Shown piece by piece: positions 1-5,202 of a stretch of DNA of 5,202 nucleotides. Location: the NCBI GenBank assembly GCA_945988865.1, contig CAMFTQ010000059.1:1-5202 (forward strand). The letters run 5' to 3'. The translations under genes were made by a program, and so were the position numbers. The first letter of the stretch is position 1. Every line of letters begins with the position of its first letter. The notes under the pieces are model-generated. The model searched no databases. It saw only the letters and a list, made by a program, of their open reading frames with translations, and was not told where the DNA came from. Origin of the DNA: an uncultured Anaeromassilibacillus sp. GTDB lineage: Bacteria; Bacillota; Clostridia; Oscillospirales; Acutalibacteraceae.

Positions 1-46
1 AGATAGCGTAGCGTCTCGTGGGCTCGGAGATGTGTATAAGAGACAG
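1..46 (+). other. Illumina Nextera adapter and index (library artefact)
   Basis: This stretch is synthetic library sequence, not genome. Positions 28-46 are the 19-base Tn5 mosaic end AGATGTGTATAAGAGACAG, and 13-27 are the Nextera Read 2 sequence GTCTCGTGGGCTCGG. Positions 5-12 (AGCGTAGC) sit where the i7 index belongs, and 1-4 (AGAT) match the 3' end of the P7 primer. From memory, AGCGTAGC is the adapter-strand form of Nextera index N709. The orientation is that of a real library end (P7, index, Read 2 primer, mosaic end, insert), so untrimmed read-through probably extended the contig. Genomic DNA starts at 47. An apparent GTG start at 32 lies inside the adapter and is not a real start. Confidence 0.98.
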
Positions 47-1447
47 ACTGAACTCAGAGATAAAATAGCAGAAAATCAAAAGATAATCTCTGAATACGAA
101 CAGCAATACGGCGATTACCTTGACAAGTTTATAGCAAGCACAGGTGAGCAAAGCAAAGCCGTAGCCGACGTTGAGGAGCAAACAAACGAGCTTGTGCAAT
201 CAACAGCAGACTTGCAGAGTAAATACGAGTTGCTCACAAGCACTCAAAATGAGTTTAACAGCAGCGGTAAAATCAGCTCAAGCACCTTACAAAGCATTGC
301 CGAAAAGTACCCGGAGATAGAAAAGTATGTAGAAGCATACATAACAGGCTTGATTGACGAGAAAAAGCTGTTAAACGAGCTGCAGAACGCCTATAAAATC
401 GATGAGCAAAACTTTAAGACTTTGACAGCAAATAAGGCAGCTGCCGAAACAGTGCTGTATAACAACTTGATCGGCATTAACGGCAATCTAATCAATAACC
501 TTGCCGAACAGTATAAGGTTGATTTATCTAATTATAAAAACTTTGCCGACAGCAAATTAGCAATCGGTAAAGCTATGCTCAGTCAGTTGGCGGCGAGTTA
601 TGCAGAGTTTTACAACGTCGAAAAGGACAGTCTTATCAACGAAACGTATGACCCGACTAAACCCGGTGCTACACCTGACTTTATCTATGATGCAGAGTAT
701 AAAAAGACTGTCGAAGCCGTTTACAAATGGCGTGATCTGTCGAGCAAGCTCGAAGCCGAATACAAGTCAGCAAACCTCAACTTTGTGGGCGCAGACGGCT
801 ACAAACCGTCATACTCGACATATAAACCTTATACAACCTCAAACGGTGGCTCAAGTAACAGTAGTACAAGCTCGGGATCATCAGCACAAAGAACACTGTC
901 AATCTACGAAAAAGCAAACGCCGCCTTTAAAAAATTAGTACAAGACAGAGTTGCAGAGATTGAGAAGCTGACAAAAGCCGAACAGGACGCAGCAAACAAG
1001 CGTATAGCTGCGATTGATGAAGAAATAGCCGCCCGAAAACGTCTTGCAGAGGACAGCTCACTGCAAAAGCAGATTGATGCAGTCAGAGCAGAGCTAAAGT
1101 ATAGCCAGTTAGACGATTTCAGCCGAATGGAACTCGAAAAAAATCTTAACAAGTTACTTGACGAGCAGAAAGAAACGCAGTGGCAACGGCAGAAAGAAAG
1201 CGAAAAGCAAGCTATACAATCAGCACTTGATAAAAAAGTCACTGACTACAACACCCTGAAAGATAAAATCAAGGCAGCGGAAAGTCAGGCAAACCTTATA
1301 TTCAGTGACTTGCAAAACGGCTATAAATCTGCTCAGTCCATTGTCAATAACAATTCGACAAGCGCAAATATAAATATCGTAAATCAAGCACTGACGGAAG
1401 GACAGGTCAGAAAAATAGTCAGAGATGAGCTGGGAGTGGTACTATGA
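47..1447 (+). CDS. Phage tail tape measure protein, C-terminal part (5' truncated)
   Basis: This is the last 466 residues of a gene whose start is lost at the contig edge. The reading frame is open straight into the adapter, so the true protein is longer; tape measure proteins often exceed 700 residues. In siphoviruses this protein fills the tail tube lumen, sets tail length, and is ejected ahead of the DNA. The call rests on the composition: long, Lys/Glu/Gln/Ala-rich helices with almost no Cys or Pro, and its place directly before Dit. The first half (about 47-820) is helical and includes a segment around 274-400 (SSSTLQSIAEKYPEIEKY) that resembles segments in tape measure proteins of Clostridia phages. 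A Ser/Gly/Asn-rich linker follows at about 836-889, then a highly charged coiled coil at about 940-1310. The end (1345-1444) is a short non-polar stretch followed by a basic helix. No transmembrane or peptidase domain is visible in this fragment. The stop TGA (1445-1447) overlaps the next start. The family call is by composition and gene order, not by a catalytic motif. Confidence 0.85.
   Translation, partial: TELRDKIAENQKIISEYEQQYGDYLDKFIASTGEQSKAVADVEEQTNELVQSTADLQSKYELLTSTQNEFNSSGKISSSTLQSIAEKYPEIEKYVEAYITGLIDEKKLLNELQNAYKIDEQNFKTLTANKAAAETVLYNNLIGINGNLINNLAEQYKVDLSNYKNFADSKLAIGKAMLSQLAASYAEFYNVEKDSLINETYDPTKPGATPDFIYDAEYKKTVEAVYKWRDLSSKLEAEYKSANLNFVGADGYKPSYSTYKPYTTSNGGSSNSSTSSGSSAQRTLSIYEKANAAFKKLVQDRVAEIEKLTKAEQDAANKRIAAIDEEIAARKRLAEDSSLQKQIDAVRAELKYSQLDDFSRMELEKNLNKLLDEQKETQWQRQKESEKQAIQSALDKKVTDYNTLKDKIKAAESQANLIFSDLQNGYKSAQSIVNNNSTSANINIVNQALTEGQVRKIVRDELGVVL
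1432..1436 (+). promoter_or_regulatory. Ribosome binding site for the Dit gene
   Basis: GGGAG lies inside the end of the tape measure gene, 7 bases before the ATG at 1444. It supports that start and, with the ATGA overlap, suggests coupled translation of the two genes. Confidence 0.6.
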
Positions 1448-2295
1448 AAAAGATTACATTTTTAAATAAGACTACAGGCGCAACCATATCTTTTGGCAGC
1501 ACTTACCCATTTGTACTTAAATCTATTGATGCCAACTCAATAAGTACTACCGCGGTTACGTCAACAGCAATCGGTATGGACGGACAACACACTGACAGCG
1601 TTGTTTTTAGTCCACGCACTATTATTTGCGAACTGTCGTTTAACGGCATCAGCGGCAACAAGTACGACCGTCAGCAAATGCAGCTTAACTGGCAGACAAT
1701 ATCAAGCGTTTTCGCCCCGAACACAGAGGGTGTTTTGACCTACGAAAATGATGCAGGTAGCTATCAGATTGACTGCAGACCGCTTGAACTGCCTGACTAT
1801 AACAAGGTAGTAGGCACGTACTGTAACTTTAAATTGCAGTTGATTGCAGATTATCCGTTTTGGCGATCGGTTAAGGCTTTTACACAGCCAGTCCAGCACT
1901 TAGAGGGCGGGCTAAGGTATCCGCTTAAATATCCTATAAGTTATGGTACTATAAGCCGATTAGCTTATATCGACAACAAAACAAGCTCGATATTGCCGAT
2001 TAAAATTTTCGGCAAGCTCACAAAAGGAGCAAGATTTAATCTCCAAAATTTGACAACTGGCAAAATCATAAAAATATCAAATGTTTTTGCAGGAAATATG
2101 AAATCTGACATTGATTTTGAGCTTGATACTTACACAGGGCGAGTTAAAGGCGGTAATATATTTACGTTTGACAGCGATTATGATATTGCTCTTAAACAGG
2201 GGCAAAACCTTTTCGAGTTTAACTTTTTTCTGCCGCCTGAAACTGAGCCGCCCGAAGTTTACATAAAATATAACTTACTTTACATAGGTGTATAA
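1444..2295 (+). CDS. Distal tail protein (Dit), phage tail family protein
   Basis: This 283-residue protein fits the Sipho_tail/Dit family, which forms a hexameric ring joining the tail tube to the tail tip or baseplate. The N-terminal half shows family-like features: the start MKKITFLNKTTG, a MDGQ segment at residues 45-48, a strand RTIICELSF at 58-66 and, closing the domain, ADYPFW at 135-140, which matches the 'PdPFW'-type motif typical of Dit proteins. From about residue 183 a second, beta-rich domain begins (LPIKIFGKL, LTTGKIIKI, then GQNLFEFNF at 253-261). This resembles the galectin-like C-terminal domain of Dit proteins, which often provides the docking surface for the next component. 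The length is normal for a two-domain Dit. The ATG at 1444 overlaps the preceding TGA by four bases and has a GGGAG site upstream. Recognition is by motif and gene order; no homology search was possible. Confidence 0.87.
   Translation: MKKITFLNKTTGATISFGSTYPFVLKSIDANSISTTAVTSTAIGMDGQHTDSVVFSPRTIICELSFNGISGNKYDRQQMQLNWQTISSVFAPNTEGVLTYENDAGSYQIDCRPLELPDYNKVVGTYCNFKLQLIADYPFWRSVKAFTQPVQHLEGGLRYPLKYPISYGTISRLAYIDNKTSSILPIKIFGKLTKGARFNLQNLTTGKIIKISNVFAGNMKSDIDFELDTYTGRVKGGNIFTFDSDYDIALKQGQNLFEFNFFLPPETEPPEVYIKYNLLYIGV
2286..2290 (+). promoter_or_regulatory. Ribosome binding site for the Gp37-like gene
   Basis: AGGTG ends 8 bases before the ATG at 2299 and lies within the last codons of the Dit gene. 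The gene that follows starts only 3 bases after the Dit stop codon, so this site is its only plausible signal. Confidence 0.55.
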
Positions 2296-2298
2296 GAA

Positions 2299-3429
2299 AT
2301 GATTAAAGTGTTTAAACCGTTTAAAAACAACAGTGAAACGTTTGACAGCAATTTTGTTGGTATTATTAACAACGTCAAAACTGTATCAGTGACTAAGAGT
2401 TATGTATCAATCGGCGAGTTTTCGCTGACTTATTCAGCCGATGTCGAAATCGAAATTAAAAAAGAATATATCTTGTGTTTGTGTTTAGAAAATATGAATT
2501 ACTGGCTGATAGCCCGAAACATAAAGATTGACCGCAAAAACAACGAAGTCACAGTTACAGGAACAGACCTTAAAGGCTATCTCGGCTACAGGATAACCTT
2601 ATACAGCAAAGAACAAGACACAGGCACATACGGCTATGATGTTGTAACTGGCACAACTGAGGAATGCTGTAATCACTACCTCAACAACAATATCGTCAAT
2701 CCAACAGACAGTAACAGAGTTATACCGAAACTGTTGTTGTCAGAAAAAGCCGACTACAACATCGGTATTAAAAATGATAAGTATATGAGTCGTTTTGAGC
2801 CTTTGTCTGATGTTATCGAAAAGCTGTGTGCAAATGCTGGCATATGGTGGGATATTACCGTAGACACATCTGCAAACTGCTTTAGGTTTAAGGTGTTTGA
2901 TATAGTTAATAAATCATCAAAGCAATCAACGCTTACACCTGTTGTTTTTAGCAGAACACGAAAAAATCTATCAGAATACACTTATGAAGTGGGAAATACA
3001 GAATTTAAAAATGTGTTTTATGCGACAAAATCGGGTGGTACTCTCGTATCAGACGCAACAACCGTAACAGTATTGCGAAAAGGCGAAACTGCAAGCAAAG
3101 GGATAGACCGCAAAGAAATGCACCTAAGCGTAAACTGTGACGATGTATCAGAAATAAGCACCTATGCACTGCACGAAGTCGAGGATTTTGTAGAGTGTGA
3201 GAGCTTAACTTTTGCTGTCGCAAACAGTGACGGTTACGGCACAGAGTATAACATAGGTGATATGATTACGGTTGTTGATGTTGAGGATAACCTTAAAATT
3301 GAGGCTGTTATTAGTGATGTGACTGTGAGCAAGTCAAAAGCCGACAGCACATTAAAAATAACTGTCGGCAAGGCTCGCCCTAAACCGATAAGCGTATTAA
3401 ACACAAAAATTAAAAGTAAAGGAGTATAA
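2299..3429 (+). CDS. Siphovirus ReqiPepy6 Gp37-like tail protein (tail hub)
   Basis: This 376-residue protein resembles the ReqiPepy6 Gp37-like family, found directly after Dit in many phages and prophages of Gram-positive hosts. The family takes the position of the tail-associated hub (Tal/gp27-like) that closes the tube beneath Dit. Visible family features are the short N-terminal beta region, GTDLKGYLGYR at residues 88-98 (the 'G.dL.g.L..R' motif), the helix EPLSDVIEKLCANAGIWWDI at 167-186, and the strand FRFKVFD at 195-201. These are followed by VFSRTRKNLSEYTY at 216-229, FKNVFYA at 236-242 and the C-terminal YNIGDMITVVD at 317-327. There is no peptidase, lysozyme or NlpC/P60 domain, so any wall-degrading function must lie elsewhere. 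The gene is complete, ends TAA, and is separated from both neighbours by 2-3 bases. The exact role is known only by family and gene order. Assignment to the general hub role is firmer than to this precise family name. Confidence 0.85.
   Translation: MIKVFKPFKNNSETFDSNFVGIINNVKTVSVTKSYVSIGEFSLTYSADVEIEIKKEYILCLCLENMNYWLIARNIKIDRKNNEVTVTGTDLKGYLGYRITLYSKEQDTGTYGYDVVTGTTEECCNHYLNNNIVNPTDSNRVIPKLLLSEKADYNIGIKNDKYMSRFEPLSDVIEKLCANAGIWWDITVDTSANCFRFKVFDIVNKSSKQSTLTPVVFSRTRKNLSEYTYEVGNTEFKNVFYATKSGGTLVSDATTVTVLRKGETASKGIDRKEMHLSVNCDDVSEISTYALHEVEDFVECESLTFAVANSDGYGTEYNIGDMITVVDVEDNLKIEAVISDVTVSKSKADSTLKITVGKARPKPISVLNTKIKSKGV
3418..3424 (+). promoter_or_regulatory. Strong ribosome binding site for the tail fibre gene
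   Basis: AAAGGAG is the best Shine-Dalgarno sequence in the window, placed 7 bases before the ATG at 3432. It fixes the start over the in-frame ATG four codons downstream (3444) and fits a structural protein needed in many copies. Confidence 0.75.
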
Positions 3430-3431
3430 AA

Positions 3432-5202
3432 ATGATTAAAGGAATGCCCTTTGATTATGATGCGACCTTATCTGAGGAAACTCAATACACCGCAGAATTC
3501 ACGAGAAATTTTATTAAATCAGAGCTGACGAATGGAGTGTATCCGTTGAATTTTGTGCAAGACGGAATCACAAACGCAGCTAATGCAATAGGCACGTGTT
3601 TTGCTGTAAAGCGAGCAACTAACACATCAAGAACCCTTGTAGTATGCCCCGGTGCAGCGGTTATTGACGGACTAAGGATATTAAGCGATGCAGATGTAGA
3701 GATTGATGTACCGTCTGTAACTGGTATAGGCGTTTTTGACATCGTTTTACAGGCTGATTTTACAGTTCAAAAAGTGACGATAATATGCCAACAGAGAGAT
3801 ATTGACACATCCGCTGCCAGAGCTAAAGCGATGATAAGGACAGACATTAAATATCAGTTATGCTTGGCAACTGTCAAAACTACTGACCGCTCAATAACTT
3901 ATCTGCAGGACACACGTCTTATTACAGACAGATGTGCTGACGGTAAACCTCTGTGTGGCTTAGTATCGTCAATCTATCAGACGGACACAGCGTCTATTAT
4001 TAAAATGATGGACGATTATATTGACGCTCTTGCAAATAAAATAATACAAGGGAGTAACCTTGCTGACCGTTCGGTAACAACCGATAAGCTTGATAACGGT
4101 GCAGTAACCTCTGATAAAATAGCCTTACACGCAGTTAAAGGCGGTGTAAACGGTAATATTGCCCCTGGCACAATCGACAGCTACAACATCAAAGAGAGCG
4201 GCGTGCTTGAAGAAAACATTGACGATGATGCGGTAACAACGTCAAAAATAGCCAACGGTGCTGTAACCGCTGAAAAGCTGGCTACGGAGATTAAAAATAG
4301 TATCGGCGATAAATCTATTAAAAACTTTGGGCACGTTGAGGGTGACGGCTCAGGCCAGTTTGATAGTTATTATGGCAACGGTGACGGTTTACATATTTAC
4401 AGAATATACTCTGCAAGCAACGAGTTTTACGACAGCTTTGGAATAGACAGAACGTACTATTATCCTGTTTGTTATTTTATGACAAATGCTTATGAGCAGT
4501 TTTTATTTGTGCCATTAGAAGGCAGATTATTTGCAAGAGAGGCACAGTCTTATATAGGTTCTTGGAACCCGTGGCAGGAAATGTCTGCAAAAATAGCTGA
4601 CAGTGCTGTCACAACGGCAAAAATAGCAGACGGCTCTGTCACCACATCCAAGCTGTCAACTGATGTCGCAAACAAAATAGACACTAACACAGCAAACATA
4701 GCTCAAAACACAGACAAGATAACAAAACTCAAAGCTGACGTACTCGACAACGCAGTGGTTATCACTCAGAACACAGCCGACATTGACATGCTAAAAGTAA
4801 AAACTTTGCCGTCTGTAATTCTGCCCTTGCCGTATGGTATATCAGCAATTCCTGATATTGCTTTTTGTGCAAATCAAAGCCTTGTAAGCGTCGCAATCCC
4901 CAGCAGTGTTACAAACATTGGTACGAGTGCATTTCAAAGTTGTACAAGCCTTACAAGTATGACAATAGGTATCAGTGTTAAAAGTATTGGCGCTTATGCA
5001 TTTCAGAATTGCACAAGCCTTACAAGCATAACAATCCCCGACAATGTTACAAGCATTGGCTTTGGTGCATTTAAGAATTGCTCAAACCTTTCAAGCGTGA
5101 CAATAGGTATCAGTGTTAAAAGTATTGGCAATTTTACATTTTGGGGGTGCACAAGCCTTACAAGCATAACAATCCCCGACAATGTTACAAGCATTGGCTT
5201 TG
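3432..5202 (+). CDS. Tail fibre / receptor-binding protein with BspA-type leucine-rich repeats (3' truncated)
   Basis: The frame is open for 590 codons to the window end with no stop. Residues 1-210 resemble the N-terminal baseplate-attachment domain of fibres in phages of Clostridia: QYTAEFTRNFIKSELTNGVY at 18-37, VVCPGAAVIDGLRI at about 69-82, FDIVLQADFT, then YQLCLATVKT, DTR at 160-162 and CG at 175-176. Residues 214-286 form decapeptide repeats of the type AVTTSKIANG. Residues about 287-384 are a beta-rich insert with aromatic residues ending in GSWNPWQEM (376-384), which recalls pyocin-knob modules of tail fibres. More decapeptide repeats (382-411) and a probable trimeric coiled coil with NTANI and NTADI motifs (about 413-457) follow. 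From residue 469 the protein is made of 23-residue BspA-like LRR_5 units (pattern SVxSIGxxAFxxCxSLxSxTI). There is no signal peptide. By position and build it is the host-contacting fibre, with the LRR array as the likely binding region; the ligand is unknown. The domain layout is seen directly, while the receptor-binding role is inferred. Confidence 0.85.
   Translation, partial: MIKGMPFDYDATLSEETQYTAEFTRNFIKSELTNGVYPLNFVQDGITNAANAIGTCFAVKRATNTSRTLVVCPGAAVIDGLRILSDADVEIDVPSVTGIGVFDIVLQADFTVQKVTIICQQRDIDTSAARAKAMIRTDIKYQLCLATVKTTDRSITYLQDTRLITDRCADGKPLCGLVSSIYQTDTASIIKMMDDYIDALANKIIQGSNLADRSVTTDKLDNGAVTSDKIALHAVKGGVNGNIAPGTIDSYNIKESGVLEENIDDDAVTTSKIANGAVTAEKLATEIKNSIGDKSIKNFGHVEGDGSGQFDSYYGNGDGLHIYRIYSASNEFYDSFGIDRTYYYPVCYFMTNAYEQFLFVPLEGRLFAREAQSYIGSWNPWQEMSAKIADSAVTTAKIADGSVTTSKLSTDVANKIDTNTANIAQNTDKITKLKADVLDNAVVITQNTADIDMLKVKTLPSVILPLPYGISAIPDIAFCANQSLVSVAIPSSVTNIGTSAFQSCTSLTSMTIGISVKSIGAYAFQNCTSLTSITIPDNVTSIGFGAFKNCSNLSSVTIGISVKSIGNFTFWGCTSLTSITIPDNVTSIGF
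4071..4289 (+). repeat. Decapeptide repeat region of the fibre shaft, first block
   Basis: Residues 214-286 of the fibre align as about seven units with a 10-residue step: SVTTDKLDNG (214), AVTSDKIALH (224), AVKGGVNGNI plus a 3-residue insert (234), TIDSYNIKES (247), GVLEENIDDD (257), AVTTSKIANG (267) and AVTAEKLATE (277). The core is [AS]-V-T-x-x-K-[IL], with Asn, Asp and Gly at the turn. Repeats of this kind are common in trimeric tail fibre shafts. The DNA of the units has diverged through synonymous changes, so the duplications look old. Confidence 0.75.
4575..4664 (+). repeat. Decapeptide repeat region of the fibre shaft, second block
   Basis: Three more units of the same decapeptide repeat occupy residues 382-411: QEMSAKIADS, AVTTAKIADG and SVTTSKLSTD. 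The block starts directly at the end of the GSWNPWQ-containing insert, as if that module had been inserted into one continuous repeat shaft. Confidence 0.65.
4836..5202 (+). repeat. BspA-type leucine-rich repeat array, 69-base units (runs off the end)
   Basis: Units start at 4836, 4905, 4974, 5043, 5112 and 5181 (the last is cut), each 69 bases or 23 residues. The first is the most divergent and acts as a cap-like entry (ISAIPDIAFCANQSL). The others follow SVxSIG-xx-AF-xx-C-xSL-xS-xTI, with one Cys per unit at a fixed place (SC, NC, NC, GC). This is the pattern of the BspA/TpLRR (LRR_5) family, a right-handed solenoid used in surface adhesion proteins. Units alternate between endings TIGI and TIPD, giving a 138-base super-period. 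Confidence 0.92.
4961..5202 (+). repeat. Recent tandem duplication, 138-base period
   Basis: Positions 4961-5064 and 5099-5202 are two copies of one 104-base sequence offset by 138 bases. Bases 4961-4991 equal 5099-5129 (31 of 31), and 5010-5064 equal 5148-5202 (55 of 55). All nine mismatches lie in the 18-base block between them (4992-5009 against 5130-5147). The period equals two LRR units, so the amplified element was a pair of units and stays in frame. Confidence 0.95.

Noticed and set aside
32..46. GTG start codon for the tape measure protein
   Set aside because: It lies inside the Nextera adapter; the first five codons are synthetic and the real gene enters from beyond the contig edge.
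28..46. Tn5/IS50 mosaic end as a genuine transposon end
   Set aside because: It is joined to Illumina Read 2, index and P7 sequence, so it comes from library tagmentation.
600..938. Second + strand reading frame within the tape measure gene
   Set aside because: It is out of frame with a strong, family-like coding frame and gives a low-complexity product with no ribosome binding site.
904..1242. Minus-strand frame coding for a Ser/Phe/Cys-rich protein
   Set aside because: It is the antisense of the Lys/Glu-rich coiled coil, where GAA, AAG and GCA codons read as TTC, CTT and TGC; no independent start signal is seen.
2754..3223. Two short minus-strand frames (2754-2981 and 3005-3223)
   Set aside because: They are antisense shadows inside the Gp37-like gene, with no family features.
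1448..3431. Internal promoters or terminators
   Set aside because: Intergenic gaps are only 2-3 bases and no hairpin followed by a T-run is seen at gene ends.
3482..3742. Minus-strand 86-residue frame
   Set aside because: It lies entirely opposite the conserved N-terminal domain of the fibre gene, which explains the sequence better.
4992..5147. Variable region of a diversity-generating retroelement
   Set aside because: The differences between copies are of several types and not confined to adenines of a template; the fold is LRR, not the usual C-type lectin; no template repeat or reverse transcriptase is in the window. A distant element cannot be excluded.
5003..5194. Repetitive minus-strand frame (MLVTLSGIVMLV repeated)
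   Set aside because: The repetition is only the antisense reading of the LRR units; the + strand frame has the clear LRR_5 pattern.
4961..5202. CRISPR array
   Set aside because: The repeats are in-frame 69/138-base protein-coding units without unique spacers of even length.

Overview
This window looks like one end-to-end contig from a gut-type, Nextera-sequenced sample. It carries the distal part of a siphovirus tail module from a phage or prophage of a low-GC Firmicute. By eye the DNA is about 40% GC, the start sites have strong AGGAG-type Shine-Dalgarno sequences, TGA and TAA both act as stops, and the tail proteins are of types common in phages of Clostridia. The host assignment is an inference; no host gene is present.

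Layout: positions 1-46 are not biological. They match the end of the Illumina P7 primer, an 8-base i7 index, and the Nextera Read 2/Tn5 mosaic-end adapter. From 47 onward the window is coding on the + strand with almost no spacing: the C-terminal part of a tail tape measure protein (47-1447), a distal tail protein of the Dit type (1444-2295, ATGA overlap), a tail-hub protein of the siphovirus ReqiPepy6 Gp37-like type (2299-3429), and a long open gene (3432 to the window end) for a tail fibre or receptor-binding protein. The gaps are -4, +2 or +3 bases. There is no room for internal promoters or terminators and none is seen, so the genes appear to be one transcript read left to right.

The genes follow the classic order of siphovirus tail-tip assembly. 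The tape measure sets tail length, Dit forms the ring joining tube to tip, the Gp37-like protein closes the tube below Dit, and the last protein hangs from this base and contacts the host. The last protein is the most interesting object here. It has an N-terminal baseplate-attachment domain, decapeptide AVTTxKI-type repeats, a roughly 100-residue insert ending in a GSWNPWQ motif, a short coiled coil, and then a BspA-type (LRR_5) leucine-rich repeat array that runs off the window.

The LRR array has a two-unit, 138-base period. Between the last two periods the framework is identical base for base, and all nine differences lie in one 18-base block that changes five of six residues. The window ends exactly at the end of a 55-base perfect repeat, as expected if a k=55 assembly graph broke inside the array. 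The true gene is therefore probably longer, and the array may be a diversifying receptor-binding region.
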